Positions 25,556-36,846 of a stretch of 64,000 bases of DNA are shown here, in pieces. The stretch comes from Setomelanomma holmii (lineage: Eukaryota > Ascomycota > Dothideomycetes > Pleosporales > Phaeosphaeriaceae). The DNA is taken from assembly GCA_010015745.1 (NCBI GenBank), contig ML978199.1, positions 172,266 to 236,265 on the forward strand, read 5' to 3'. A program made the position numbers and the translations under genes. The notes under the pieces were generated by a model that did no database searches, was not told where the DNA came from, and saw only the letters and a program-made list of their open reading frames with translations. How positions within the stretch are numbered: the first letter of the stretch is position 1; every line of letters begins with the position of its first letter.

Positions 25556-26613
25556 CTAATCGGCTAGCCTGCGCCTATCAGTGCGTGCACAGCAAGTGCA
25601 TAGCGTGCACATACCTGTAGCTTACTAGTGTATCTACACGATGGTTGCTCGTGCTGAAGCTTCGTAATTGCACTTTCTCGCCGTTCTGAATCTCTTTGGC
25701 GTCACTGTCGCCCCACTCGAGAGGTACATCTGAATCGGCATCTGCGTACACAAGCACGTTGAAGGTGCAGTTGCCATCCAACATTGGCAAGAAGGTGACA
25801 GATGCTGTGATCTGGCGGAAGATAGATTGAATCTCCGCCTGGATCTCCACTTCGGTCTTCTCTTCTGGCCCGTCGTTGCCTCTACGTCAATTGTCAGTCC
25901 TGCAGTGTAAATACTCGTCTAGGTGCACATACTCTGGAGCTGAATTCTCATTTTCTGTGGCTTTCTTCGAAGGTTTCGACCTTGCGTTCTTGCCGAAGAT
26001 TTGGACCTGCAGTGTGTCAGTGCAGCCATTCGGAGAGCGAGGACTCACTCACATCAAATTGCCATCGCTCTACATGCTCGCCTGTCTCTTTGCTGGTAAT
26101 GACCACGACGAGCTTCGATATCTTGCCGCCATACATCCACTCCTTTAGCTGCGACATGATCTTCTTAATATAGGCCTTCACTTGGTCATCGGCAGTGACT
26201 TCGAGCGTCAGCTAGTGTGTAGTATGCTGATGGCCAGAACATACCCATCATGGTCAAGCCATATTTCTTGACACTGTGGGTGGTCAGTATCTCAGCCACA
26301 TGACAAGAAGTTGGGACCAGCTTACGCTGTAAAGTCTTCTGCTGGATATACACCTCGCTGGAACCTGCGGTCGGTGAGCTTTGGTTGTGATGCCAATGTT
26401 ACCATGCGATCCACGTACAGTATGGTGTTAATGGAGTACTCAAACTGGTGGGGATTAGCGTCGTCTTCCCAAACATGTAGCATCCATGTGGGAGGCTAGT
26501 GTACTCACGAATTCATTGACGACTTTGGATGATCCTTTGAGAGCGAGCTTGTGCACTTTCGACGAGTCGCTCTTGGACGATTTCGATTTTGATGATGTCT
26601 TTGGTTGCGACAT
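25556..26613 (-). CDS. mad2: Spindle assembly checkpoint protein Mad2 (HORMA domain)
   Basis: Mad2 binds Cdc20 (with BubR1/Mad3 in the mitotic checkpoint complex) and blocks the anaphase-promoting complex until kinetochores attach; it sits at unattached kinetochores and the nuclear rim. Eight exons were joined: 26613-26509, 26444-26419, 26364-26326, 26273-26245, 26198-26053, 26006-25933, 25881-25615 and 25568-25556, giving 232 residues. The HORMA core is clear (LALKGSSKVVNEFFEYSIN, RGVYPAEDF, VTADDQVKAYIKKIMSQL, ISKLVVVITSKETGEHVERW). The C-terminal safety-belt end HRVDTLVSYRLAD is only recovered through the last 13-nt exon. The N-terminus has an extra Ser/Lys-rich stretch of about 22 residues. 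Four exons are under 40 nt, so automatic gene models may miss them. Confidence 0.92.
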
Positions 26614-26982
26614 TGTTGTGATACGCGACTGGACAGTGCAGCACGAAGCGTTGCTGGTGATGGAGAGTGCGCTCTGTTTACGTCCCGTTGACAGGGCAAC
26701 TGCGACCGACAACACGAAGGAAGAAGGGAGACCGATGGAGAGGAGGAACAACGGCGGGCTCAATGGTGCGATTGAACAAGAGTAAGCTTTTGGGGATCCT
26801 ACAATGACTTATTGAGGCGATAGATTGTGTGCAGGCGAGTGGTGGAGGAGTCGGTGTGGGTCTGCCGCCGCAGCTGCAGGAACTGCCGATCGCTGATTAG
26901 ATAAGACGCGATCACGAACGTTTTTGAGCCCTCGTCACCACAGCGTGAAGAAGCCACACTCTCATTGTTCCCATGCACACCC
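26614..26982. promoter_or_regulatory. Shared divergent promoter of mad2 and guf1
   Basis: Only 369 bp separate the two start codons, which point away from each other, so both promoters must lie here. I see no clear TATA box. The role is inferred from gene order. Confidence 0.6.
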
Positions 26983-28965
26983 ATGCGATCATGCGTCCGA
27001 ACCGCGAGCAGTATTCTGCAGAGCTGGCGGGCGCATCCCACCCGCCTCAATGGCCGCCCCTCTCCCTTCCGCGCCCTTGAACGCCTGCCATGTCTCGCCA
27101 GGAGTTATGCCACCGTCTCCAAGCCCCAGACGACGCTTGAAAAACGCATAGCCGATATTCCCATTGAGCGATACCGCAACTTCTGCATCGTCGCCCACGT
27201 CGACCATGGCAAGTCGACCCTCTCAGACCGCCTGCTGGAGCTCACGGGCACCATCGAGCCTGGCGGCAACAAGCAGATTCTCGACAAGCTGGACGTCGAG
27301 CGGGAGCGCGGTATCACAGTCAAGGCGCAGACATGCACCATGGTCTACAACCATGGAGGCGAGGACTACCTGCTGCATCTGGTGGACACGCCTGGTCACG
27401 TTGACTTCCGCGCTGAGGTATCGCGCAGTTACGCCAGTTGTGGAGGAGCCCTGCTGCTCGTTGATGCCAGCCAGGGTGTACAGGCGCAGACAGTCGCCAA
27501 CTTCTACCTCGCTTTTGCGCAGGGCCTCACGCTGGTGCCGGTGCTAAATAAGGTCGACCTCCCGCATGCCGACCCGCCACGGGTGCTGGAGCAGATGAAG
27601 GACACCTTCGAGCTCGATCCAAACGCCGCCGTGCTCGTCTCAGCTAAGACGGGCCGGAACGTCGCTGCCCTACTGCCGACCGTCGTGGAGAAGATACCCG
27701 CCCCTGTCGGCGACCTGGGCAAGCCGCTGCGTATGCTGCTGGTCGATTCGTGGTACGACGTGTACAAGGGGGTCGTTCTATTGGTGCGCATATTCGACGG
27801 ACAGGTGCGGCCGGGTGACACCATCAGGTCCTTCGCGACCGGTCTCAAGTACATTGTGGGCGAGGTGGGCATCATGTACCCCGACCAGACACCGCAGACT
27901 GTGCTCAAGGCTGGCCAGGTGGGCTACATCCACTTCAACCCTGGCATGAAGCGGTCGCAGGAGGCCAAGGTTGGGGACACATACACCACTCTGGGATCTG
28001 AAAAGCTCGTGGAGCCATACCCTGGCTTTGAGGAACCGAAGAGCATGGTCTTCGTTGCTGCCTTCCCAACTGATCAGGACCTCCATGAGCATCTAGAGGA
28101 CAGCATCCAGCAGATCATCCTAAACGATCGCAGCGTGACCCTTCAGAAGGAGTCCTCAGACGCACTAGGGGCTGGGTGGCGATTGGGCTTCTTGGGGACT
28201 CTACATTGTTCCGTCTTCGAGGACCGTTTGCGTCAAGAACATGGCGCAAACATCATCATCACGCCGCCTTCAGTCCCCTTCAAGGTCATCTGGAAAGATG
28301 GGACCGAGTCCATCATCACGAACCCCAACGAATTTCCCGACCAAGATCAGGCACATTTCAAGGTGCAGGAGGTGCATGAGCCATATGTCTCAGCCACTGT
28401 CACGTTACCTGACGAGTATCTGGGTGAAGTGATCAAGCTTTGCGAATCGAATCGCGGCGAGCAGAAGGAGCTGACCTTTTTCACCGCGACTCAGGTCATT
28501 CTGAAATACGATATTCCGCTGTCGCACCTTGTAGACGATTTCTTTGGCAAGCTGAAGGGCGCCACCAAAGGCTACGCATCGCTCGACTATGAGGACGCTG
28601 GCTTCCGCAAGTCCTCCATCATCAAATTGAACTTGCTAGTGAATGGAGCGCCAGTAGACGCCGTTTCGCGCGTAATGCACAGCTCTCAAATCGACAAGGT
28701 AGGACGTGTGTGGGTCGAGAAGTTCAAGGAGCACGTGGAGCGGCAGATGTTCGAAGTCATCATCCAAGCGGCAGCGGGTAGGAGGATTGTCGCACGCGCA
28801 ACCATCAAACCTTACAGAAAGGATGTTCTAGCCAAGTTGCACGCAAGTGACCTTTCTCGGCGAAGGAAATTGCTAGAGAAGCAGAAAGCTGGACGCGCGA
28901 AGCTTCGTTCTGTGGGCAACGTCACCATTGAGCAAGAAGCGTTTCAGAAATTCCTGGCGAAGTAA
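26983..28965 (+). CDS. guf1: Mitochondrial translation factor Guf1 (LepA/EF4 GTPase)
   Basis: Guf1 is the mitochondrial form of bacterial LepA/EF4, a ribosome-binding GTPase that supports accurate mitochondrial protein synthesis at the inner membrane. It is a single exon of 660 residues. I start at the ATG at 26983, because an in-frame extension upstream begins with TTG. The first 45 residues are Arg/Ser/Leu-rich without acids (LQSWRAHPTRLNGRPSPFRA), as expected for a mitochondrial targeting sequence. GTPase motifs are G1 AHVDHGKST (71-79), G3 DTPGH (135-139) and G4 NKVD (189-192). The switch sequence DVERERGITVKAQT is typical of LepA. The C-terminus (RRKLLEKQKAGRAKLRSVGN) matches the LepA-specific end. 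Length and motifs agree with the family. Confidence 0.96.
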   Translation: MRSCVRTASSILQSWRAHPTRLNGRPSPFRALERLPCLARSYATVSKPQTTLEKRIADIPIERYRNFCIVAHVDHGKSTLSDRLLELTGTIEPGGNKQILDKLDVERERGITVKAQTCTMVYNHGGEDYLLHLVDTPGHVDFRAEVSRSYASCGGALLLVDASQGVQAQTVANFYLAFAQGLTLVPVLNKVDLPHADPPRVLEQMKDTFELDPNAAVLVSAKTGRNVAALLPTVVEKIPAPVGDLGKPLRMLLVDSWYDVYKGVVLLVRIFDGQVRPGDTIRSFATGLKYIVGEVGIMYPDQTPQTVLKAGQVGYIHFNPGMKRSQEAKVGDTYTTLGSEKLVEPYPGFEEPKSMVFVAAFPTDQDLHEHLEDSIQQIILNDRSVTLQKESSDALGAGWRLGFLGTLHCSVFEDRLRQEHGANIIITPPSVPFKVIWKDGTESIITNPNEFPDQDQAHFKVQEVHEPYVSATVTLPDEYLGEVIKLCESNRGEQKELTFFTATQVILKYDIPLSHLVDDFFGKLKGATKGYASLDYEDAGFRKSSIIKLNLLVNGAPVDAVSRVMHSSQIDKVGRVWVEKFKEHVERQMFEVIIQAAAGRRIVARATIKPYRKDVLAKLHASDLSRRRKLLEKQKAGRAKLRSVGNVTIEQEAFQKFLAK

Positions 28966-29731
28966 ACAGCGTAAATCTAACAAAGTCCAACTTCCCATTC
29001 TACCTCGCAAAGTCATTCTCTGGAGCAACACCTTCCAGTCCACCCACCCCCAAAATCTTCGTCTTCAGAAGGCAGTGGGGAGCCACAATTTGTCAAGGAC
29101 GTCAACACAAAACCTAAGTGTTGCTAGGATAAAATGTACTGGGACACCCATGCGATATTGGCAAGTGCAGTCAGCGGACTTCGTTATCTACAATAAACCT
29201 CACGGCTGAGACGCGAGTCGCGCTCTTCTCACAGTGGCCGGACTTACAATCCGACCTGCATCTCCAACGTTCACCTTCCTTTCACACCGTAAGGCTTCCC
29301 GTCGCCGACCCTGTCGTTCGAACTCTCTGAGCCGTGTCAATATCTCGCGTAAAAGGATCGATCGCCATCGTGCCTCGCTAGCGTTCCTGATCTGCGCTAA
29401 GATCTAGTGACATCAGCACGACCATCGTAATCGTCGAATCAGAGTCTGACTCGCGTCGCGTACCTGACGGCTCGCCCGTCCACGACGCGTGCTCGAGTCA
29501 AATCATGGCGGCGCTCGGTACCGGCGAATTGGAGCTGTCAAGAACGCATGGGGGCATCCTGGACCATGACGTTGGGGTAATGGGACGACGGGAGAGGGCG
29601 GAACGTCCGATGGAAGCCCGATGAAATTTGATGGGTCTGGTCTGCCGCTGTTTTGTCCTGCGATCGATGTGAGTCTTCGAGCAACGAAGCGTGAATTCGA
29701 CATCGCGAAACGACATTTGAGGGCGAAGGCA
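28966..29731. other. Intergenic, no supported gene
   Basis: This is between guf1 and the sugar porter, both on the + strand. It must hold the guf1 3' end and the sugar-porter promoter. An in-frame upstream Met at 29621 could extend the sugar porter by 37 residues, but the 29732 start fits the family better. Confidence 0.45.
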
Positions 29732-32438
29732 ATGGCAAGATTCTTCGGCCTGCGAGGCACGCGATTGACAAGTGCGATTAGCGCAATTTGCGGATTGTGC
29801 TTTCTGTAAGTATTTTGTCTGACCCAATTTACGCAGCGTTTGCTAATGCCCCTAACAGGTGCTATGGCTACGCGCAAGGTGTTATGGGCGGTCTATTGAC
29901 TGTTCCCGCCTTCCTTGAACGCTTCCCTGAAGTCGACATCGTCAACTCGTCTTCGTACCACGATGCGTGGGTCACTGGTATGTTAAGCTCTTGACAGATG
30001 AACTTCGCGCATTCGCTTTGAACGAAGGGCACAAGTGGCTGAGAAGAATAGGCCTTACCGTCGGAGTATGGAATCTGGGCTGCGTGGTGTCTGCAATCCT
30101 CGCTGTCTTCATCAGCGACTCTCTTGGTCGCCGAAGAACATTGCTCCTGGGCATCTCGGTCTGGGCCATTGGCGAAATCATACAGACAAGCTCGTACAGT
30201 TTCTCGCAATTCGTCGTTGGGCGCGCGATTGCAGGCTTCGGTAGGGCAACCTCCACACCTGTCACAAACCAAATAGTCGCTGATTCGTATAACAGGCAAT
30301 GGCTTCACAACCTCAACGGCACCCGCCTATCAAGCCGAATGCGTCAAGTCCCACCGCAAGGGCACCATCCTTATGATCAGTGCCGGAGCATTCGTCTCGC
30401 TCGGCTACGCGCTATCATACTGGTTCGTCTTCGCATTCGCATACGTCAACAACACCGAAGCAGCATGGCGCGTGCCTATCGCGCTGCAGATATCCTTCGC
30501 GCTTCCCGCCATCGCCATGCTGTACTTTCTCCCAGACTCACCTCGATGGCTCATCTTGACTGGTCGTGAACAAGAAGCTTTGACAGTGATTGCCGCTCTT
30601 AACGACGATGACAAGAATAGCTACGAGGTCAGAGATGAGTTCTTGCAAATCAAGGACGCGATCCTGATCATGGCGCAAGGCTCGACGTCGAAGTTATTCT
30701 CGAATCGGGATCGCCGAGGCTTCCATCGCGTCGTACTTGCTTGGTTCGTCCAGGTCTTCCAGCAAGGCACGGGCATCAACATGGTGCTACAATATCTTTC
30801 TTGGATCTTCCTGATGCGCATGGGATACTCGGGGTGGCTCTCGCGTCTCCTCGCCAGCTGCTCGGCTACAACTTACTTCCTGGGTTCATTCGTCACGGTT
30901 ATCGGGATTGATCGCTTCTGGGGTCGACGATCGCTGATGATGTTTGGCGCTTCGGGAATGTCTGGCTGCATGGTGTTGCTGACGATTACGCAATATCTGT
31001 GGACAATACATGGTATCAGTGCAGCTCGGATCGCGAGCACTGTCTTCCTCTTCGTGTTTTCTATCTTCTTCGCCATCGGATGGCAGGGCATGGCATGGTT
31101 GTATCAGGTCGAAATCGTGCCACTCAGAATCCGTGGTCCTGCCAACGCGCTGAGTACCGCAGCCAACTGGATCCTCAATTTTGTGTACGTCGCACCGATT
31201 CCCGCTTTATCATCAGTCTCTCTCGTTTTCCGTGTTAACATCCACGCAGAATCGTCTTCATCACGCCCATCGCCTTTACAAACATCGGCTACCGTACCTG
31301 GATCATCTTCGCTGTTACAAACCTCGCCATCACCCCGCTTGTCTACTACTTCTACCCCGAAACCGCATTCCGCTCCCTCGAGGAAGTTGACGTCATCTTC
31401 TTCCTCGCCGACGAAGCGCCCGGAAACCCATGGCTCAACGCCGTTCGCATCAGTCTCCACGAGCCCCTCTGGTTCGGCAAGAGAGGTGAGAACCGACTTG
31501 GATTCGACTACGCAAACAGCAGCTGGCACCGCAAACTCATGGACACAACTAGCAGCGGAACAGGCAGTGGCAGCGGGAGTAGTAACGAAAAGCGCAGCCG
31601 CGGCAGAAAGGCTGCAAAGCACAATAGTCCCGAGAATGAAAACCGGCATCCCGGATCAAGCGGTTCAGACACCGTGGTGCAAACCATGGCTGAAAAGAGA
31701 TCGAGATCTGGTTCCGAAAGTCCGATCGATCCAATGATGCACAACAACTCAAACTCGCCAACAAACACCCTGACAACAACAATCACAACGCAGAAGAACG
31801 ACTCGAAGCGCAGCCTGAGACAAGTCTTGAAACGTACGCGAAGTGAAGAACATCGTTTCACGCTCGCGGAACAAGAGCGCGAACAACAACGTGTCTTGGG
31901 ATTGCAAGCTATGCGCCACGAGCACGACGGCACTCGCACGAGCCCTGAAGCCGCGGCAGGAGTAGGAATTGGGGCGGGCAGATTAAGTCCAGAAACAGAT
32001 CCCACGTGGTGGACATCTGAGCTCGCGCCCGCGCCGCTACGTATTTCTCGCCCGAACTCAACGGCAGAAGCGGATTTGGCGCCTGCTGAGGATGAGCCTT
32101 TGGACAACTCCGCGGCGCCTAGTGTTGCGCGTCACCGTTCGCGATCGAGACCGCGCACGGGAGATTCATCGAACAGAGGGAGTCTCGCCTCTTTCTCATA
32201 CCCCGGGCGCGTGAGAACGGATGGGCGGCTTTCACAACCCCAAGTTGGGCGGGAGGGTGGCAGAGACCGGTCGATCAGTAGAGACAGGGCGAGGCAAAGA
32301 ATGAGTCGGACTGAAAGCGGTACGACGACATATTTCCCGGATGGGATTAGTCCAGGGGAAGAAGAGGATGGGGTGAATAGGAATGAGGCGAGGAATAGTT
32401 TCAAGAAAGCTGCTAGGGAGGCGGGGAGGGCCTATTGA
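29732..32438 (+). CDS. MFS sugar porter with a long disordered C-terminal tail
   Basis: A 12-helix sugar transporter of the plasma membrane. Exons 29732-29805, 29859-29977, 30052-30240, 30296-31184 and 31250-32438 give 819 residues; introns are 53-74 bp and each join restores family sequence (CYGYAQGVMGGLL, GLTVGVWNLG, GFGNGFTTSTAPAYQAE, NFVIVFITPIAF). Signatures are ISDSLGRRRT, LPDSPRWLI, FQQGTGINMV and YFYPETAFRSLEEVD. After the usual end (LGFDYANSSWHRKL, about residue 525) comes a hydrophilic tail of about 290 residues. It is rich in Ser, Arg, Glu and Thr, with RS-like pairs (RHRSRSRPR). Ordinary sugar porters are about 500-560 residues. A long cytoplasmic tail recalls Snf3/Rgt2-type sugar sensors, but I cannot show that their tail motif is present. 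Transported sugar is unknown. Confidence 0.88.
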
Positions 32439-32930
32439 GCAGGCGATATATAGCAACAGATGTATCATGAAGATGGAGTTCTGGAGCTCAGAGGTTTGGG
32501 CAGTAATAAATAATTACTTGGCAACATTTGGTGCATAGGAGCTTGGTTAGGAAGCTGAGGTGGTATATAATGTGTCTAACGTCTACAATCATCCAATGAG
32601 CGAAAATTTGCGAGAGTATACGACATGTGATACTCGGACCTGGGATCTTCGCCCAGCCAATGTTAATGAATTCGCATCGTAGGATGGAGCAGCTGGCCTG
32701 AATCCACCTCGAGATGTCAAATCAGCGAGCAAATGTGCAAGACAGCGCGGACCTTCGCGAGAACCCGAAGAACATCGATCCTTCGTCTGCACATAGCTGA
32801 GTATATATGGGAGTCACATTCAGATTACCTGTCAGTCACGTGTGATTGATGTGCTCGTTTCGTATTTCTTCAGTCGCTTATAATTCCACCTCGTCTTAAG
32901 GCTACTGCAAATGGCTCCTTTCTCACAAAC
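32439..32930. other. Convergent intergenic region
   Basis: It holds the 3' ends of the sugar porter (+) and the ACS-family transporter (-). I see no gene or repeat. Confidence 0.5.
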
Positions 32931-34505
32931 TCATAGAGTATATCTAAAGAACGGACTCTTATCACCCATATCCATCAACTCCTGCTCCGAGTACTGCGCA
33001 CGAATCGCCTCCTCGCCAACCTCCGCAAGCACCTGATCCTTCTTCTTGTTCTCGCGCGCATACGCCCACCTCAGCACCAACGTCATCAAGATGGCAGCAC
33101 AGCACATGGCCAAACTAGCCGCAAAACCTGTGGTGTACTTCGGCGCTTGGCGAGACAGGTAGATGTTGGAGCCCATGATACCGCCCATATTACCAACACT
33201 GATAAGAAGGGCCATGCCAACAGCGCGCTTGGAACTGGGTGCGAGGGAGTTGCCGATCCATGATACGAGGCAGGTGAAGGGGCAGTACAAGCCGGCCGCG
33301 ACGGGGAAGAGGAAGCCGTATGTAACACCCGGGTAAGCGGGCTTTGGGATCGCGAGCTGTGCAATGAAGCCGCAAATTGCAATTGAGTAGCCTCCGATGA
33401 TCCATGGGGAGCGAATCTGGGTAAGATCGGATCCCCAGGCCCAGATGAGCGTGACGATAGCAGCGAAAACATAGATGGGGATGGTCAGGAGCTGGGCGTT
33501 GGCGCTGGAATATCCGAGACCGTTGATGACAGAGGGCACGGTTGCGGTGAAGCCGTAGACACCGACTGTGTTTCCCCAGAAGATGACGGTCGCAGCCCAG
33601 ATCTTCCAATCTGAGAGTCCAGCAACGATGTGCTTCATGCCGATCTTGTCGCTGTTCGTGGTCTTTCCTGAGCCATGAGCCGAATCATTCTGGAGGCGGC
33701 GGACCAGCAGGTCGCGCTCCGGTTGCGTCAAGAATTTTGCCGTCTCGGGACTATCTGGGAGGACCTTCCAGATGAACAGACTTAAGAAGACTGGAATCAA
33801 TCCTTCGATGAGGAAAATCCACTGCCATCCTGCAAGTCCGGCTCGTCCGTCTAACTTCTCAATACCGTAGGCCAGCAAACCCGAAAATGCTCCAGCAAGC
33901 GAGGCGGCGACATAGAAGACGGCCATTCGACGCTGAAGCTCGAAGCGCTTGTACCAAATCGTCAAGAGAAACGTTGCAGCAGGAAAAAATCCGGCTTCAG
34001 TCACGCCGAGGAAGAAACGTCCGGCGAGGAGTCCTGGGTAGTTGTTGACCAGTCCCATGAGCGTCATGACAAGACCCCAGCAGAACATGAGAGTAGCCAA
34101 CCAGTAAGACGGTCGCATCATCTTGAGCACAATATTGCTAGGAACTTCGAGTAGCGTGTACGGGACGAAGAAAAGCGTTACAGCCGTGTTGTATTGCAGT
34201 GTGTTGGAGGGCATTTTGAGGTCCTTTGTCATTCCTGCGATCTTCGCATTTCCAACTACTTTCTGTCAGACTTTTGACATTGGACATAGTAGGTTGAACG
34301 TACTGTTGCTTCGATCGATGAAAGCGACCAGATAAAGCAGCGACAATATTGGCACAAGCCTCATATCGACCTTCCTCAACACCCTCGCCTCATCAAGCTC
34401 GACATGCTGCGCTTCGAGTTCGGACGAAGTTGACGACTTCTCTCCTACATCCTCGATCTTCTGGCCATCGGTCCACGTGGGATCCTGCTTAATCGTATCG
34501 GCCAT
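32931..34505 (-). CDS. MFS transporter, anion:cation symporter (ACS) family, Dal5/Tna1-like
   Basis: A plasma-membrane uptake carrier for an organic anion or vitamin-like solute; allantoate, nicotinate and related compounds are the known substrates of relatives. Exons 34505-34304 and 34255-32931 with a 48-bp intron give 508 residues. The join restores the family signature FIDRSNIGNAKIAGM. Other landmarks are FFVPYTLLEVPSNIVLK, GVTEAGFFPAATFLLTIWY, LPDSPETAKFLT and, near the end, ENKKKDQV with a short acidic tail. About 12 membrane helices are evident. A broken relative lies at 60558-61953. Substrate is not predictable from sequence. Confidence 0.9.
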
Positions 34506-35605
34506 GTTTGGGGACTTCGTTCAATTGCTCGGTTGTGAGGATTGCTCGAGTTTCACATGTTCACGCTCACGGCACACGCACACCCTTTAAACAAATCTCG
34601 GTCCACCGCAGCCTAAACCTTCGTCTCGTGGCAAGCCCCATGTCAGACTAGTTATCGTGCAACCGTGACCTTGGAGGTAGAGACCGTGTGGATAACCTGG
34701 GGTTGCGTGCGGCGCCTTTTGCGGGGTAAACAGGGGAAGGATCAGCGTAAGTTCGGGGTGTTTTGTGGAGATCTGCATGACGTCGGCACGTTTTGACACG
34801 TCTGGTTCGTCTGGAGAAAGAAAGCCCGAGAAACGTGGGCTGTCACACTTGCCGATGTCAGGTGCCGATCATTGCTAGCTTGCGGTAAGGGTTGCATAAA
34901 CTCGTTCAGCAAGCGGTCAGAAAACAATGCACACTAAGGGGATGAGGTATGACAAGAGATTGGACGATGTTTGAGTCGGAGGTAAGCCGACAATCCAGAA
35001 GTGTTAAGCGAAATCCACGGCGCGCCCGCCGAGGTTCTTCGTGAGCTACTCACAGAGTCAAGTGCAGCCACAATATTGCTTGATAGCACTAGAGTGTCTG
35101 GCCTCGAGATCCGTAGTGCTCGCGATATACACCGCGTACAATCGAGCAGATGTTCGGATTGCAAAATCCCAAGGCTCTGGGTTGCATCGTGGAACAGGCA
35201 TTGGCAGAATCCTGCAGCGATGTCAAGTCTTACCGATCCAAACAACAGGTTGTGGTATCACAAACAGATCCCAGTGTCATCAACGGATAACGCACTGGCA
35301 CAATGTGCAATTCTAGACCTGCACCCGACGCAGCAGCTTCATAGCGACACTTCCCTGGCCAAGTCCGCGGAACTAATCGCGAATGTGATCCCCTTCACGA
35401 CTCGCAACTCCAACCGCACCGTCTCTCAGCTTTCCACAATTTCGCGAACTAAGGCAAGCCAAGCAAAGGCGGCTCAACCCCGCATCATCCACGGCGCGTA
35501 AATAAGCTCCGTCAAAGACCGCGGCAATCACATCTACAGACTACCCTGCCGCAGGTCGGGAAACGAGCCACTTCCGCATTGCCCAGTTGAGCAAGCCGAC
35601 TACCA
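34506..35605. other. Intergenic, no supported gene
   Basis: This is upstream of the ACS transporter. A 166-codon open frame at 35001-35501 (+) lacks any motif and is not called. The right edge is the MITE insertion point. Confidence 0.45.
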
Positions 35606-35686
35606 TAACGTGTTCCACCAGTCCTCGGCCCAGCCCAAAAACCACCAAAAAGGAGCAAAATCACAAGTTGAGATCTCAACAACAAT
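35606..35686. repeat. Left terminal inverted repeat of the MITE
   Basis: About 81 bp, matching the complement of 35919-36000 with only a few mismatches and single-base gaps in A/C runs. It includes the perfect palindrome GTTGAGATCTCAAC. Confidence 0.85.
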
Positions 35687-35918
35687 AAGCAGTCTAGCCT
35701 GCAGAATGATATAGGAGCATATAGTACCTTTTCTAAAGCTTCTTTTTCAGCCTAAGACTACTATCGTCTACTGTTATTGAGATCTCAAGTTATAGCCTAA
35801 ACCTGGGGGTCAAAACTTTATATCTTATGGATGACTAGATAATTTTCTCTTATACTTACACAGTGCACCCTAGATAGGTCCAGAGAGCTTGAGTTATAAC
35901 AGCGAAGTGTTTCGTATC

Positions 35919-36000
35919 ATTGTTGTTTAGATCTCAACTTGCGATTTTGCTCATTTTTTGGTGGGTTTTTGGCTGGGCCGAGGACTGGTGGAACACGTTA
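35919..36000. repeat. Right terminal inverted repeat of the MITE
   Basis: About 82 bp, the inverted partner of 35606-35686. Its palindrome carries one change relative to the left end (GAGATCTAAAC in place of GAGATCTCAAC on the complementary reading), so the two ends have diverged slightly since insertion. Confidence 0.85.
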
Positions 36001-36729
36001 GAGCAACGAACCACTCAGACATGCCACCGTGGGAACTCCTCCATCTATACATCTTTACACCGCTGCGGAGGGGTTGAAAATCGACACTCTGGAAATCTAA
36101 TCAGCTGGCATGGCGCGCTCAGAGAGCAATCATTGCCTCGCTTCATGCCACTGAACCTCATCGCATCTCACTGGGCAAACACTCCACCGCACCCTAACCA
36201 ACCACCACTAACGCATCCCAGAAGGAGCATTGCACACTTCGCTCGCTCCAGCGTGGCATACAAGCAGTCTGATGATACTGCTATCGACCGCCTTAACATC
36301 GTCATTGTGAGCACTGTGCTTCGATGCAGAATGTATTCTCCACGATACATCTGGGCTGACTCCTGCTATGGTCACCGCTCTCCGTGAAGATGACAAAACT
36401 GCAAGCGGCAACATATTCCTCGTAGTTATTTTGAGTCTCGAGAAGAGTAACAATCCTTTCTTTCCCATCAACGACACCTCCCCAGACTACACGAGACAAC
36501 AATCTCACCGTATTCCAGAATCGAACACACTCACTCACGAACACAAATGTGACAGACTACATGTGTACGTGTGACTTTGTTGAATTATGCAACGATGAGC
36601 GAAAGGAAACGAACCCGAATATGTAAGCTAGAAACGACCGTATGCTCCCGATGAAAACGCCAGAAATGCATCTACTCTATGCAACACAACACCCAATCAC
36701 ACCATCGATGCAATATCAAGGAGGACGAG
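36001..36729. other. Intergenic, no supported gene
   Basis: This stretch separates the MITE from the 3' side of the phospholipase D gene. Short overlapping frames only. Confidence 0.45.
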
Positions 36730-36846
36730 CCTATACACTTCCTAACCCCCCTCCTTTCATCCCCTCACTCCCTCCTTCCCACTCATCCCCTTCCCTTTCC
36801 CAATCCATCTCCTACCTCTCCCAAACCCCCCTTCAAACACACACTA
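36730..36846. other. G-free pyrimidine-rich tract abutting the phospholipase D stop codon
   Basis: On the + strand 117 consecutive bases contain no G and are mostly C and T. Because the neighbouring gene is on the - strand, its transcript would carry a C-free purine-rich start of the 3' untranslated region directly after the stop codon. Confidence 0.75.

Larger units (their letters stand above)
35606..36000. mobile_element. MITE (non-autonomous DNA transposon), 395 bp
   Basis: The two ends are long inverted repeats that start and end with TAACGTGTTCCACC and its complement. The outermost TA on each side is probably the target-site duplication, leaving a 391-bp element from 35608 to 35998. The interior is AT-rich and has no coding potential. 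TA targets and long inverted repeats fit a Tc1/mariner-type MITE; the source transposase is not in this window. Confidence 0.85.
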
